From assembly GCA_030522415.1 (NCBI GenBank), contig CM060109.1:1149001-1213000 (forward strand): a DNA stretch of 64,000 nucleotides, read 5' to 3'. Source of the DNA: Channallabes apus. Lineage: Eukaryota; Chordata; Actinopteri; Siluriformes; Clariidae. This document shows, one piece after another, positions 12,361 to 24,187 of the stretch. A program made the translations under genes and the position numbers. A model generated the notes under the pieces. The model saw only the letters and a program-made list of their open reading frames with translations. It was not told the origin of the DNA and searched no databases. How positions within the stretch are numbered: position 1 is the first letter of the stretch; each line of letters begins with the position of its first letter.

Positions 12361-12830
12361 GTAATATCACAACGTCAAGGGCAACCCGAGAAACTTCATC
12401 CTTGTGCATTTTTCTCTAGGAAACTGACACCTGCTGAGCAAAATTACGATGTCGGTAACAGAGAGCTGCTAGCAGTCAAAGCAGCGTTAGAAGAGTGGAG
12501 ACATTGGCTAGAGGGAGCCAAACATCCTTTCACCGTTCTAACTGATCATAGGAATCTAGAATACATCCAACAAGCCAAAAGATTAAACACACGACAAGCC
12601 CGGTGGGTGCTGTTCTTTACGCGTTTCCAATCACTTATCGGTCCGGTTCCAAAAATAAAAAAGCAGATGCGTTGTTGCGCTACTACCCAACTCCAAAACC
12701 TATAGAAAATCCCGAGCCCATTCAGCCTGCGCCACTCGTAGTTGCTCCGGTAATGTGGGATTTAAATGACGAGATCACTCGGCAGGGTGCGGAACAACCC
12801 CATGCCCCCCGGGTGCCCTCGTGATAAAAT
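12361..12830 (+). pseudogene. Chromovirus RNase H remainder, no start codon
   Basis: The reading continues in another frame with [19 protein letters not shown], the acidic TDHRNLEYI segment and TRQARW, standard gypsy RNase H motifs. A further frame change occurs near 12,600, and the tether ([10 protein letters not shown]) leads toward the integrase. It is kept separate because no single frame covers it. Confidence 0.75.
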
Positions 12831-14174
12831 CTATGTTCCAGAGGCACTGCGTAACCACGTGACGAGTGAGGCGCACACTAATGTGTCCTCCAGACACCCC
12901 GGCGTGACACGCACATTTCATAGTCTTAAGCAAAGATACTGGTGGCCGGGGATGAGGGGAACCGTAAAAGACAGTAGTTTTATCTTGTGCCGTTTGCGCT
13001 ACTACCAAAACCTCGCGTAGCCTACCAGTTGGTAAACTAATGCCCCTACCGACACCGAATCGGCCATGGTCACACATTGCTGTAGATTTCGTCACGGACC
13101 TGCCGGTGTCTAAAGGGTACACTACTATCCTAGTAGTAGTAGTAGATCGATTCTCAAAAGGATATCATTTCATCCCGTTTGGCTCCCTCCTGTCTGCCAT
13201 CCAAGTAACCGAAGCCCTCTTTACATCTGTGTTTCGTCACTATGGAATACCCGAAGATAGAAATTTCCGATCGTGGTCCCCAATTTATCGCTAAAGTCTG
13301 GAAAGCTTTCTTCCAGAAGTTGGAAACCACAGTTAGCCTATCACCCCGAGTCGAATGGACAGGCAGAGAGGACTGTTCAAGAACTCAGGAGATATCTTCG
13401 AGCATACTGTAGTGGCAGACAGCACGACTGGGCTAACTGGTTACTTTGGGAAGAGTATGCTCAAAATTCATTAGTACACTCCGCAACCGGCCTAACGCCG
13501 TTTCAATGTATACTAGGTTATCAACCTCCACTTTGTCCTTGGGATGCCACGCCCACTGAAGTGCCCATGGTGGATCAGTGGTTTAGAAAAGCAGAAAGAG
13601 TCTGGGAAGACGCACACACACACATTTCCAGAGCAGTATTCCATTTCAAAAAGTTTGCCGATAGACGAAGGAAGGAAAGTCCTCCGCTCCAGGTAGGCGA
13701 TTGAGTGTGGCTACACGGGACCTTCACCTTCATCTCCCCTGTCGTAAGCTCTCCCCCAAGTACATAGGTCCATTTGTTATTTTAGCACAAGTTAACCCTG
13801 TTTCATTTAAACTCCAGCTACCCTCCCACATGTGTATTAACTCTGTGTTTCATGTGTCCCTTCTAAGGCCAGTAATCCGGGGACCCCTGGACGAGGGCAC
13901 AGCAGAGCCCTCGCTCCCTGGGGCTGTGGAGATAGAGGACACCACGGCATTTAAGGTAACGAGATTGCTAGATTCACGGAGGAGAGGCGGGTCCCTCCAA
14001 TATCTAGTGGATTGGGAGGGGTACGGTCCGGAGGAGAGGAGTTGGGTCCCGGCCAAAGACATCCTGAGCCCTGAACTCATCACAATCTTTCACCAAGATC
14101 AGCCGGATTGCCCGGCTCCGCGACCTCCGGGGCGCCAGTCCATCCCAGCCGCGAGTCCCGACCTCCTCAGGTAA
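12831..14174 (+). pseudogene. Chromovirus integrase with chromodomain, broken
   Basis: The order is: zinc-binding region (HPGVTRTFHSLKQRYWWPGM, with one of its later cysteines lost), catalytic core start (AVDFVTDLP) with first Asp, second Asp region near 13,255 in a shifted frame, the Glu region ([13 protein letters not shown]) near 13,345, a GPFVI-type C-terminal domain, and a chromodomain ([18 protein letters not shown]) in the last frame at 13,701-14,174. At least three frameshifts separate these parts. In this family the chromodomain guides integration to chromatin. It is the same family as the remnant at 38.3-38.9 kb. Confidence 0.85.
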
Positions 14175-14235
14175 GACGCCGGGGCCGCCCGAGCCTCCCG
14201 CAGGAGGCCGGTTCTGAAGGGGGGGGGGGGCGTAC

Positions 14236-14853
14236 TGTAACATCTGTACCATCACGGTCCGGGGGATAAAGATCTGGGTCTCCGGACTACTGAGCCGTCG
14301 CTTTGTCCCCCCCTAGTGTGTCAATGTGGATATGTCTCGTAATCACGAATTATGTGTCGCACCTGTGTGTTTTTCTAGTTTATCTATTTAAGCCGGCCGA
14401 ACCCGTGCGTGTTGTCCGTTCACCGTGGTGATCTCGTTTTGTTTGTGTGGGGCTTTTGTAATTTTGCTACATGTTTTACACATCTACTCCTCAGGACTGA
14501 GAGAGCTGCTGAACCGTGAAACACAGACTATAATAAACAGGTGCGTCCGTGTCAACGTCCCAGGGGAGACATCAGCCTTGTTGGAGGTGAACCTTTTGTA
14601 ACGGCTAAGCTGGTTGGGAAATACAGCCGTTGTTCGTGAGTACAGACTGGCTGACCCAGCTCAAGGAGACTATGTCGGAAGACAGTTTCTGTTCATGTTT
14701 GTTTCAGTTTTGGTTTTCCTGAGTTCCCATTTTTTAACTAGAGACTTTCAGTTGAAAAGAGACGACGATTAAAGAAATAACTAATTCAATAAACAAAGAG
14801 TTATCATGAACCTCCTGCATTTGTGTCCGCTTTCTCTGCACCAGAACATGACA
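14236..14853 (+). repeat. 3' LTR of the chromovirus (probable)
   Basis: A polypurine tract with a G run (14,217-14,230) precedes TGTAACATCTG, the expected LTR start. A TATA-like CTATTTAAGCC (about 14,383) and AATAAA signals (about 14,530 and 14,790) follow. The end is set tentatively at AACATGACA. No 5' LTR or target duplication exists to confirm it, since the element is 5'-truncated. Confidence 0.55.
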
Positions 14854-15202
14854 TATTGAAAGTTAATATTTTATAAAAAGATGAAGATAAAAAAACAAAA
14901 CAATTCACGCCTACAATTCACTTTTCATATGAATTACATAATCTAATAATTTGTTTTTTATTAGTTTATATAAAAGCAGACATTTCACTTTCTATAAGTA
15001 TATATTTTTCACATCTGTGAGGCGAGTTTCGGTTCATTTTCTGACGTGCTCAAGTTCACCGAAAACAATACAGAACCCTGTTTACTTTCTTTATTTAACA
15101 AAATCATTCGTCATTGTGAGTGCACCTAAATAAGAGTAGAGTTTTATAAAGGCTATGTAGCTTATATAGTTTTACTATATCGTTTATGCACATTAATCTG
15201 AC
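14854..15202. other. Short AT-rich spacer
   Basis: No gene or repeat boundary is apparent between the LTR and the SINE. Confidence 0.5.
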
Positions 15203-15216
15203 AATGTTTTAATTTT

Positions 15217-15589
15217 GGCGGCGCGGTGGTGTAGTGGTTAGCACTGTCGCCTTGCACCTCCAGGGTCTGGGTTCGATTCCCCGGCCAGGCTCGATTCTCG
15301 TCTCTGTGTGCATGGAGTTTGCATGTTCTCCCCGTGCTTGGTAGGTTTCCTCTGGGTACTCCGGTTTCCTCCCACAATCCAAAGATATGCAGGTTAGGCT
15401 AATTGGCGTTTCTAAATTGCCCGTAGTGTGTGATTGGGTGTGTGAGTGTGTGTATGTGTGTGTGCCCTGTGATGGATTGGCACGCTGTCCAGGGTGTACC
15501 CCGCCTAGTGCCCGAAGTCTCCTGGGATAGGCTCCAGGTCCCCCGCGACCCTGAACACAGGATTAAGCGGTATAGAAAATGAATGAATG
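15217..15589 (+). mobile_element. tRNA-derived SINE, Mermaid-like, with target duplication
   Basis: The head has a Pol III A box (GTGGTGTAGTGGTTAGCACT) and a B box (GGGTTCGATTCCCC). The body has TGGAGTTTGCATGTTCTCCC and GGTTTCCTCCCACA, and the tail is AAAATGAATGAATGAATG. It is flanked by a perfect 14-bp duplication AATGTTTTAATTTT at 15,203-15,216 and 15,590-15,603, so the copy is complete and fairly young. The family resembles the fish Mermaid-type SINE reported in catfish and zebrafish; the name is from memory. Confidence 0.85.
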
Positions 15590-15671
15590 AATGTTTTAAT
15601 TTTATGGCCGTTTACTTTTATTTATTTCAGTTTATAAATCTACTACAAATTTAAAGAACACAAAATATAAG

Positions 15672-16738
15672 ATTCAATTCAATTCAATTTTATTTATATA
15701 GCGCTTTTAACAATGGTCATTGTCTCAAAGGAGCTTCACAAAAATTAAAGAAATTTAACAAAAAAAAAAAATAATAATAATAATAAATAAATTAAAAAAA
15801 TATATATATAATAATAATAATAATAATTATAGAAAAGAAAATAATTGGGAGTGTGGATGTGTGAGAAAAATGTGCAGATAATAATAATGAGACGAATGAA
15901 TGAAATTTCTCTGATGAGCAAGCCAAGGGTGACGGCGACGGTGGCAAGGAAAAACTCCCTGAGATCGAATTAGGAAGAAACCTTGAGAGGAACCAGACTC
16001 AACAGGGAACCCATCCTCATTTGGGCGATAACAGATAGAAATGATATAACATCATGTGTGTTGTGCAGGTGAAAATTCAATATGACAGAAATTATTTAAA
16101 TTGACATGAAGACCAGTTCAGCATAGGGACGAGTCAGTAGGTGCAGAGGGCAGATGAGGTCTGGATCACTGGAAGCACAGGAGCAGCATGTGTAGCTCCA
16201 ACCATCATAAAGCTGAATCCAGCTGGAGCTGGTCCTTCTCTGGATGCCTCAGGAACCTCGCAGGGTCGGCCTTTGTCTACTGAAGCTGGCTAAATCTCCC
16301 GATGCCTCGGGATGGGTAGAGAAATACAGAACAGATAGGGAGAATTAGCGTAGTTGCCATTCGGTATAGGTGTACTGGAGTATGAGATTATGGGATGAGT
16401 TATGTGTATGCCAGATTAAAAAGATGCGTCTTGAGTCTACTTTTGAACTGAGAAACCGTGTCTGCTCCCCGAACACTGTCTGGAAGGCTATTCCAAAGCG
16501 TTGGAGCTAAATATGAAAAAGCCCTACCCCCTTTTGTAGATTTTGAAATTCTGGGAACTACCAGAAGTCCGGAGCTTTGTGATCTTAAGGCGCGTGGTGG
16601 ATTGTAGCGCATCAGAAGACTGGTTAGGTATGTGGGAGCTAAACCATTTAAGGCCTTGTATGTAAGTAATACTATTTTGTAATTTATTCTAAACTGAACA
16701 GGTAGCCAGTGCAGGGATGATAATATTGGGGTTATATG
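15672..16738 (-). pseudogene. L2-like LINE: RT C-terminus, 3' UTR and tail
   Basis: The frame at 16,400-16,753 encodes the C-terminal end of a Jockey-superfamily RT ORF (SSLHWLPVQFRINYK, FSYLAPTLWNSLPDSV). It is the direct continuation of the RT frame ending near 19,801; the junction was split by the LINE inserted at 16,739-19,800. Downstream on the minus strand is the long 3' UTR ending in TTGAAT repeats at about 15,672. This continuity identifies the strand and nature of the other 3' copies in the window. Confidence 0.85.
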
Positions 16739-16754
16739 GCTGCATGAAGGCATC

Positions 16755-17198
16755 GGCGACTCCGGAATCCAGCTAGACGGGCTAGCCAGCTACCGCGCCG
16801 ACAGAGATACCACAGCTGCCGGTAAGACTCGGGGCGGGGGACTGTGTGTTTATATCAACAACAGCTGGTGTAGGAACGCAGCGATCGTCTCTGTGCACTG
16901 TTCAGAACTAGTGGAGGTTTTAGCAGTCAGATGCAGACCATTTTACATCCCGAGGGAGTTTACTGTGGTGATCATTGTGGCTGTTTACATTCCACCTAGC
17001 GCTAAAGCTAACGGGGCACTCAGTGAACTCTACTCTATCATCAGCGACCTACAAACAGTCCACCCTGATGGCTTCTTTATCATCGCCGGGGATTTTAATA
17101 AAGCTTCACTCAAGTCAGTACTACCAAAATTTCATCAGAACATTGACTTTGCAACAAGAGGGGACAACATGTTAGACCTTGTTTATACAAACATCTAG
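16755..17198 (+). pseudogene. LINE endonuclease, C-terminal part
   Basis: This is an apurinic-type endonuclease of a non-LTR retrotransposon, which nicks the target for reverse transcription. Visible motifs are GLASYRADR near the start, VAVYIPPSA and the catalytic-type AGDFN, followed by a DNMLDLVYTN segment. The frame ends in a TAG at 17,196-17,198. Reading straight through that TAG stays in the same frame as the RT that follows, with the expected QSDHIS endonuclease motif just after it, so a single nonsense mutation interrupts an otherwise continuous frame. The N-terminal part of the endonuclease is missing. Confidence 0.8.
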
Positions 17199-19247
17199 CA
17201 TGCATACAAGGCTGCACCCCTCCCCCACCTTGGACAATCAGACCACATCTCCATACTTCTCACTCCAGCCTATAGACCAATAAACAAACAGTTCAGACCA
17301 GCCATGAAAGAGGTGAGAACGTGGCCACGGGGGGCCATGTCTGCCCTTCAGGACTGCTTTGATTGCACAGAATGGGACATGTTCAGAGAAGCAGCCACCT
17401 ATGAACATTCAGTCGATCTGGAAGAGTACGCAGCCTCAGTGACTGGTTACATCAGCAAGTGCGTTGAGGATGTTACTGTCTCAAAGACTGTTGTCACCCG
17501 GGCAAACCATAAACCCTGGTTCTCTGCAAAGCTGCGCAGCCTGGTGAAAATCAGGGAGAGAGCCTTCAAGTCCAAAGACAGGGAAGCTTACATCGCAGCC
17601 AGAGCCAACCTGTCACGGGCCATCAAAGAGGCAAAGCGGGCGTATGCAGAGAAGATTAGCAACCACTTCTCAAGCTCAAGAGACACGCGGCGCATGTGGC
17701 AGGGCATCCAGACCATCACGGGCTACAAACCAACACAATTGGAATGTAGCAGTGATCCCTCCCTACCAGATGAGCTGAATAACTTTTTTGCACGATTTGA
17801 GGCAGAGAATGAGGCACCAGCGAGGAAGATGACCACCTTCCCCAACGACCAGGTACTACATCTATCCACAGCAGACGTCAGGTCGACTCTCCGCAGAGTG
17901 AACCCACGAAAAGCTGCAGGACCAGACAACATACCTGGCCGGGTGCTCCGGGAATGTGCTGATCAGCTTGCGGTGATCTTTGCAGACATCTTCAACTCAT
18001 CACTGAGCTCTGCTGTTATACCTACATGCCTGAAGACCACCAAAATCGTCCCAGTGCCAAAAAAGTCAACTGTGTCTTGTCTTAATGACTACCGCCCCAT
18101 AGCACTCACATCTATCATCATGAAGTGCTTTGAGAGGCTGGTACTGAGTCACATGAAGTCTAAGCTCTCACATACTCTGGACCCGTTACAATTCGCATAT
18201 CGACCAAACCGCTCCACAGATGACGCCATCTCATCTGCTCTTCAACTTACCCTCGCCCATCTCGACAGAAAGGACACTTACGTCAGAATGCTGTTTATCG
18301 ACTTCAGCTCAGCATTCAATACAATAATTCCCCAAAGGCTGGTAAGGAAGTTGGACTTTCTAGGTATAGACACTCCTCTTTGTAATTGGATCCTGGACTT
18401 CCTCACTGACAGGCCGCAGACTATCTTCATAGGCAACAACTCCTCCGGGGTCCTCAGACTGAGCACAGGCTCCCCACAGGGCTGTGTGCTTAGCCCACTG
18501 CTTTTCACTCTGCTAACGCACGACTGTGCTGCACAGCACAGTTCAAATCACATCATAAAGTTTGCAGACGATACAACAGTAGTGGGTCTCATCACCAACG
18601 ACGATGAGTCTGCGTACAGAGAGGAGGTAAAACATCTGGTGGACTGGTGTCAAAATAACAACCTGTCTCTTAATGTTCAGAAGACTAAAGAGATGGTTGT
18701 TAACTTCAGGAAGAGCCCGAAGGCCTACGCCCCACTGTACATAAACGGATCTGATGTCGAGATTGTCAGCAGTGTGAAGTTTCTGGGGGTGCACATGGCA
18801 GATGATCTTTCCTGGAACCTGAACACCACCACCATCACCAAGAAAGCACAACAACGTCTTCACTTTCTTCGGAAACTGAAGAAGGCCAGTCTTCCACCTC
18901 CCATCCTTACCTCATTCTATCAAGGGACCATCGAGAGTGTTCTCTGCTGTTACATCACCGTCTGGTACGGAAACTGCACCACCGCTGAAAAGAAGTCCTT
19001 GCAGCGGATAGTGAAGACAGCAGAGAGAATCATCGGGGTCCCTCTCCCAGCCATCTCCCAACTCTACGACAAACACCTGATCCGCCGTGCGAGCAGCATA
19101 GTGAAAGACTCTTTTCACCCCTCACATGCACTGTTCTCCCTCCTCCCATCAGGCAGACGGTTCCGCAGCATCAGAACTGTGACTGCCAGACACTGCAAGA
19201 GCTTCTTTCCACAAGCAGTAAGGGCTCTCAACTTACTGACAACATAG
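17199..19247 (+). CDS. LINE reverse transcriptase ORF
   Basis: The open frame from ATG 17,304 gives 647 residues; the same frame is open back to 17,199. It is a target-primed reverse transcriptase. Motifs in order are [21 protein letters not shown], motif [10 protein letters not shown] (about residue 331), motif [16 protein letters not shown], and catalytic FADD at residues 420-423. Next come the thumb region ([14 protein letters not shown]) and the C-terminal block ([22 protein letters not shown]). All catalytic residues seem present. It lacks an ORF1 and most of the endonuclease, so it is not expected to move by itself. Confidence 0.85.
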   Translation, partial: HAYKAAPLPHLGQSDHISILLTPAYRPINKQFRPAMKEVRTWPRGAMSALQDCFDCTEWDMFREAATYEHSVDLEEYAASVTGYISKCVEDVTVSKTVVTRANHKPWFSAKLRSLVKIRERAFKSKDREAYIAARANLSRAIKEAKRAYAEKISNHFSSSRDTRRMWQGIQTITGYKPTQLECSSDPSLPDELNNFFARFEAENEAPARKMTTFPNDQVLHLSTADVRSTLRRVNPRKAAGPDNIPGRVLRECADQLAVIFADIFNSSLSSAVIPTCLKTTKIVPVPKKSTVSCLNDYRPIALTSIIMKCFERLVLSHMKSKLSHTLDPLQFAYRPNRSTDDAISSALQLTLAHLDRKDTYVRMLFIDFSSAFNTIIPQRLVRKLDFLGIDTPLCNWILDFLTDRPQTIFIGNNSSGVLRLSTGSPQGCVLSPLLFTLLTHDCAAQHSSNHIIKFADDTTVVGLITNDDESAYREEVKHLVDWCQNNNLSLNVQKTKEMVVNFRKSPKAYAPLYINGSDVEIVSSVKFLGVHMADDLSWNLNTTTITKKAQQRLHFLRKLKKASLPPPILTSFYQGTIESVLCCYITVWYGNCTTAEKKSLQRIVKTAERIIGVPLPAISQLYDKHLIRRASSIVKDSFHPSHALFSLLPSGRRFRSIRTVTARHCKSFFPQAVRALNLLTT

Positions 19248-19736
19248 AACTGAACAAATATACGAAACACACACTCAACATAAACACATAATGGACTCCT
19301 ATATTTATAAACTCACCTAAACAACTAAACCCTCATACAATATGCTACATGTACACCAAAGACAAAAACACACAAATTGGACTGTGGTACAACACACATA
19401 TTGTACACCCTGTATTGCATACTGTATTTTTGTCCAAGAAATTTTCTACCTCATGCTGATTTGCACTAGTCGCAATTTGCACATGTCTTGTCTTGTCTCG
19501 TCCAATACTCCTACAATAACTTGAACCCGCACACTGTACTCTGAACCAATTGCACATGTTCACTTTGTATCATTGCACTGTATTGTCTTCCTGTCCTGTT
19601 AGTGTACAGATAGTTTATTTAAAAATAAACTGTCACTTAGTTAGTTTAGCTTAGTTAGATATAATTTAGTTGTAATTTCTTGTTTTCTATTTCTTTCTTA
19701 TTAAGGCACCACAGAGGGCCTGTGTGAAATGGCATT

Positions 19737-21025
19737 TCAATACAATGTATACTGTGTATATTGCTGTATTGACAATAAACCTCTCTTGAATCTTGAATCT
19801 ATATGATCATATTTTCTGGATCTAGTGAGAACCCTGGCAGCTGCATTTTGGATTAACTGAAGCTTGTTTATTGAGGATGCAGGACAACCACCTAGTAATG
19901 CATTAAAATAGTCCAGTCTGGAGGTCATGAATGCAACTAGTTTTTCTGCATCAGATACGGATAAGATGTTCCTAAGTTTAGCAATATTTCGAAGATGGAA
20001 AAAGGCTGTTTTTGTGATATTTGAAATGTGATTTTCAAAAGACAAGTTACTGTCTAATATTACGCCCAGGTCTTTTACTGCTGAGCTGGTAGTAACAGTA
20101 CATCCTTCTAAGCGCAGGCTGAATTGTGAAAGCTGTTGTGTGATTGTTTTTGGGCCAATAAGTAATATCTCTGTCTTATCTGAATTTAATAAAAGAAAGT
20201 TATTGGTCATCCAGTCTTTTATGTCCTGGACACATTCAGTTAATCTAGACAACTTAGGTATTTCGTCTGGTTTAGTTGAGATATATAATTTGGTATCATC
20301 AGCATAACAATGGAAACTAATCCCATGTCTTCTAATGATGTTACCCAAGGGAAGCATGTATATTGAGAACAACAGAGGTCCTAAAACTGACCCTTGTGGG
20401 ACCCCATATTTCACTCGCATTACACCAGACGGTTCCCCATTTAGATCTACAAAATGGTAGCGATCAGACAGGTAAGATCTAAACCATTTTAATGCCTGTC
20501 CCTGAATACCTATATAATTTTGTAAGCGATCTATGAGAATATTATGATCTATAGTGTCGAATGCAGCACTAAGATCGAGCAGGACTAGCAATGAGATGCA
20601 GCCTTGGTCTGAAGCTAAAAACAAGTCGTTTGTAATCTTAACTAGTGCAGTTTCTGTGCTATGATGGGGCCTGAAACCTGACTGAAATTCTTCAAGGATG
20701 TTGTTATCCTGCAAGAATGTGCAAATTTGAGCTGATACTACTTTTTATAGTATTTTTGATATGAACGGAAGGTTTGAAATCGGTCTGTAATTTGTTATTT
20801 CATTCGCGTCCAAATTAGATTTTTTAAGAAGCGGCTTAATAACTGCTAACTTGAAAGGTTTAGGGACATGACCTAGATGTAATGAAGAATTAATAATGTT
20901 TAGAAGTGGCTCTCCAACCGTAAGCATCACTTCTTTTAAAAATCTGGTTGGGATTGGGTCTAACAGGCACGTTGTTGATTTATCCGAGGTGAGGAGTGTG
21001 CTTTAGTTTTCTATATTGGATTCTT
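19737..21025 (-). pseudogene. L2-like LINE reverse transcriptase
   Basis: Two frames, 20,745-20,930 and 19,737-20,714, together cover the RT. The first has NYRPISNLPFISKIL. The second has [15 protein letters not shown], motif [13 protein letters not shown] (residues 46-57), motif [14 protein letters not shown] (104-116) and catalytic YADD (137-140), then the thumb and the [17 protein letters not shown] segment where the other LINE was inserted. A stop or frame break lies between the two frames, and the upstream junction is lost under a third LINE fragment. The minus-strand order is ORF1, endonuclease, RT, tail. Confidence 0.85.
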
Positions 21026-21189
21026 CTCCACTGGTAAGGTAGGTTTTTAACTTTTGTACTGTTTTTGAAACACAATTGGTTCTTACTGTATACTGTACCT
21101 AGTTTTTGCTGTTTGGTAGTGTTGATTACAGTGTGATTGAAGTAGGTCTAAAGCAAATTGTTCTCAGGTAATTAATCAACAGTAGTTTC

Positions 21190-21645
21190 AGGCTTCCTTA
21201 AGGTGTGAATTGAAACTCCTCCTGCCACTTCCTCTCTGACTGCTGACGATTTTGCCACATTCTACGATGGGAAAACTCCTACAGCAGAACCTCTGGACCT
21301 TCCCTTCCCTCCTTTAGCAGAATTCTCCAACTTGTCATCTGATGAGATTCAGCAGATCATCTCGTCATCTAACCCCACCACCTGTTCATTAGACCAAATC
21401 CCCTCCACAATGCTCCAGGCAATCTCACAAGACCTCCTTCCCTTCACCACAACCATCATCAACCATTCCATATCATCTGGTCATGTTCCTGCTGCTTTTA
21501 AGAAGGCAAGGGTTATTCCCATCCTCAAGAAACCCTGCCTGGACCCATCAGAAGTTAACAACTATCGCCCGGTATCACTTCTCTCTTTTATTTCCAAAAT
21601 TCTTGAAAGAACTGTTTATAACCAAATGTCTCTTTATCTCTCACA
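21190..21645 (+). mobile_element. Plus-strand LINE fragment inside the minus-strand LINE
   Basis: The frame 21,332-21,736 encodes the RT N-terminal region of a related LINE (SLDQIPSTMLQAI, KARVIPILKKP, NYRPVSLLSFISKILERTVY). It lies opposite in strand to its surroundings and ends at about 21,645, where the minus-strand endonuclease sequence resumes. It is truncated at both ends. Confidence 0.75.
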
Positions 21646-22505
21646 GATTACTTGTGAATCTGTCTTTAGTAGTGGGATTCATATTTCTAACAGATTGATA
21701 ACGTGGGGAGACACAGCTAATCTGTTCTACGGGTAGAGTATATGTCAGGAGGTGAAGATCTGTGATATCATCACTTTGAGGTATGATCTCTATATTAGAG
21801 ACATCTATACCATGGGATATAATTAAATCTAGCGTATGATTAAAGCGGTGAGTTGCTCCAATTATATTTTGCTTAACCCCAAAGGAATTTAGTAAATCCA
21901 TAAATGTGAGTGCTAAAGCGTCGTTAGCATCATCTACATGAATGTTAAAGTCTCCTACTATCAACACTTTGTCAGAGTTAACCAATAGGTCTGATAGCAG
22001 ATGTCCAAATTCTTTAAGAAAATCGCCATATGGCCCCGGGGGTCTGTACACGGTGGCCAGGGCAAAATATAGCAAGGGTTTATTACGTATTTCATTTAGT
22101 GCAACATTAATGATAAGCACTTCAAATGAATTAAACCTGGGCCTTATTTTCTGAGTAACAGTGAGTACATCATTGTAGATAGTGGCGACACCACCACCGC
22201 GACCAATTAGACGGGGCTCGTGCTTATAGAAATATCCTGACGGAGTAGACTCATTCAGACCAAAATATTAATTTGGTTTAAGCCAGGTTTCGGTGAGACA
22301 GAAGTGCGTCAAGGCAATAATCTGAGATAATTTCATTAACAATAAGTGCTTTAGGCGCAAGGGATCTAATGTTGAGTAGTACAACCTTTAGAGGTGGATT
22401 TTGACTACTTATTTTGCCTTTTTCTGGTTTTATGGTTATCAGATTGTTTCGGGCAAATTTAACAAATTTATTCTTTTTTCTCAGTATTCGGGGAACAGAC
22501 ACTGT
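21646..22505 (-). pseudogene. L2-like LINE endonuclease
   Basis: This apurinic-type endonuclease is read from NIRSLAPKALIVNEII near 22,390 through VYRPPGPYGDFL, the catalytic-type VGDFNIHVDD, and HTLDLIIS. The final motif reads SDDITDLHLL rather than the usual SDH, so a catalytic His context is altered. A stop separates the start (22,278-22,502) from the main frame (21,641-22,120). The C-terminal end is cut by the plus-strand LINE fragment at 21,645. Confidence 0.8.
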
Positions 22506-22598
22506 TTCTATAGGACAAGCTATGTGTGTGCGTCTATCACTACGGTGAGTTGTGATGTGGCTAATATGTTTGGAATCTACAGTATGACTTACCGCCAG

Positions 22599-23567
22599 TC
22601 AGATGGTTCGTAGTGTCCTAGAGATGTTGTCAGAGAGGACCGCTGCTCCAGCTCTGCTAGGGTGTAGGCCATCGGTGTGATAGAGCCTAGGACGCTCCCA
22701 GAAAACATTCCAGTTATCAACAAAGCGTAATTTCTGTTGTCGACACCAAGATTGTAACCATTCATTAAAGGCAAATAATCTACTGAACTTCTCGATTCCT
22801 CGCTGAAATGTGGGAAGCGGTCCAGATACGACAATCCTTGTCGTGGGTGATGTGCTGCGGACCTTCTCGACCAGGCTCCTGAAGTCCTTCTTTAGGATCT
22901 CCGTCTGCCTCAGCCTGGTGTCGTTCGTGCCGGCATGAAGGACCACAGCTCCAATGTTCTTCCTCAGGGCAGCAGGCACCTGTGCAGCAACATCAAGAAC
23001 ACGTGCACCAGGTAAACAGCGTGTGTGCACCTTACCTTTAGCCGTGGTAGCACGCACGTGACGAACGATGGAGTCTCCGATGACCAGGACGTCGTGTGCC
23101 ATCTCGCGGAGAGGAGCGAAACGGTTTCGGGTCGAGATGTCGAAGACGGGTGGCGGCGGAGGGGGAGAGGTCCTCGCCCGGGGCTTGGCGTGCTTCTTCT
23201 GCTGCTGCTGTATCCAGGGTCCGTGGTATCCCGGCGCCGGGGTGTAGGAAAACTGGGCGGGCTGCGTCCTTGGTGTGTTGGACCTGGGCAGAGAAACACG
23301 CGGGGTTGAGGTTGTCGGAGAGATTGTGTCACGCTGAGAATTTACCTGGGACAGGTGAGCGTCGGTCCGTGACGATTCCAGCGTGGCTTTCCGCTGCTGT
23401 AGCCGGGCCAACTTCACCTGTAGCTCACGGATCAGCTTCTCCACGGCCTCCAGCTCCAAATCCACCGAGTGCAGCTCCAATGTCTCCTCACCTGCACTCA
23501 GAGGCAGAATCACAACCGACATGGTGTCTAAACACGGAAAATAATCGGTGTGAAGAAGCGTAATCAA
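22599..23567 (-). CDS. L2-like LINE ORF1 with SGNH esterase domain
   Basis: This intact 322-residue frame has a second possible start at codon 16 (23,522). Residues about 30-65 form a coiled coil (AVEKLIRELQVKLARLQQ), followed by a Pro/Ser-rich linker with a Gln run. An SGNH hydrolase domain then shows block I GDSIVRHV, block III HAGTNDT and block V DGLHPSRAG, so Ser, Asn and Asp-x-x-His positions are all present. Esterase ORF1 proteins occur in CR1/L2-type LINEs and bind RNA or membranes; the exact role is unsettled. The plus-strand frames here are shadows. Confidence 0.85.
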   Translation of the reverse strand: MITLLHTDYFPCLDTMSVVILPLSAGEETLELHSVDLELEAVEKLIRELQVKLARLQQRKATLESSRTDAHLSQVNSQRDTISPTTSTPRVSLPRSNTPRTQPAQFSYTPAPGYHGPWIQQQQKKHAKPRARTSPPPPPPVFDISTRNRFAPLREMAHDVLVIGDSIVRHVRATTAKGKVHTRCLPGARVLDVAAQVPAALRKNIGAVVLHAGTNDTRLRQTEILKKDFRSLVEKVRSTSPTTRIVVSGPLPTFQRGIEKFSRLFAFNEWLQSWCRQQKLRFVDNWNVFWERPRLYHTDGLHPSRAGAAVLSDNISRTLRTI

Positions 23568-23830
23568 ACTTTACAAACAAACGTGATAGCTGGGCTAACG
23601 GGCTAGCGATGCTAATGCCGGCTAAAAGCGGTGTGCTGCAAAACAATTAAAACTTAACGATATAACACGCGTTTCGAGTAAATATATTATAAGATACTTA
23701 TCCGTTTTATGTACACTCTTCGTAAGGGGACGAAAAAGTTTAAAAATTGGTCAGTATGGCGGAGCTCGGAAAAAAGCAGCGTCTCAGCGTCCTCGTACAA
23801 GGGTTGCCAGATCAGTCACCAAGATGACAC
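23568..23830 (-). promoter_or_regulatory. Probable 5' UTR/promoter of the L2-like LINE
   Basis: GC-richer sequence upstream of ORF1 on the minus strand, with repeats of GCTAGC-type words. The 5' end is estimated near 23,800-23,830 where composition changes back to AT-rich. No target duplication with the tail at 15,672 was found. Confidence 0.35.
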
Positions 23831-24187
23831 TAGACCCTACACTTGTTTACGTTGTTTACATTCGATCCTAAATAGGTACTGTAAAATTTACATAAATTTG
23901 TACTGTAATGTTACTACTGTGATTATGAATTCGTTTAATTACAATGTTTCACTTGATTTTATCTGCAACTACATGCGGCTCTAGATGAGCTGTGGCTCAT
24001 TAATCCTGGGGAGAACGAACTGATGCCTGAGGTGTCAGTCTGTAGTTATATAGCGCCACTCAGCAGTAAAAGCCAGCAAATGCACAAACCCAAATGCAGT
24101 TGCCGTGCGCCACGACGGTAAATGTCACATACCGCTTTTCCACCTACTGTATATCTGTGTGTATATATGTATGTATATACGTATATA

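Larger units (their letters stand above)
16739..19800 (+). mobile_element. 5'-truncated LINE inserted in the L2-like LINE
   Basis: The insertion splits the RT of the host LINE. The flanks ATAT(G) at 16,734-16,738 and 19,801-19,805 form a short target duplication. The element starts inside its endonuclease and ends with AATAAA followed by a duplicated TTGAATC tail. It shares its 3' architecture with the LINE at 34.4-37.1 kb and its endonuclease with the fragment at 51.7-52.4 kb. It belongs to the Jockey superfamily (I/L2/CR1 range); I cannot fix the clade. Confidence 0.85.

Noticed and set aside
23025..23563. Plus-strand frames of 94 and 155 residues
   Set aside because: Shadows of the esterase ORF1 on the minus strand.
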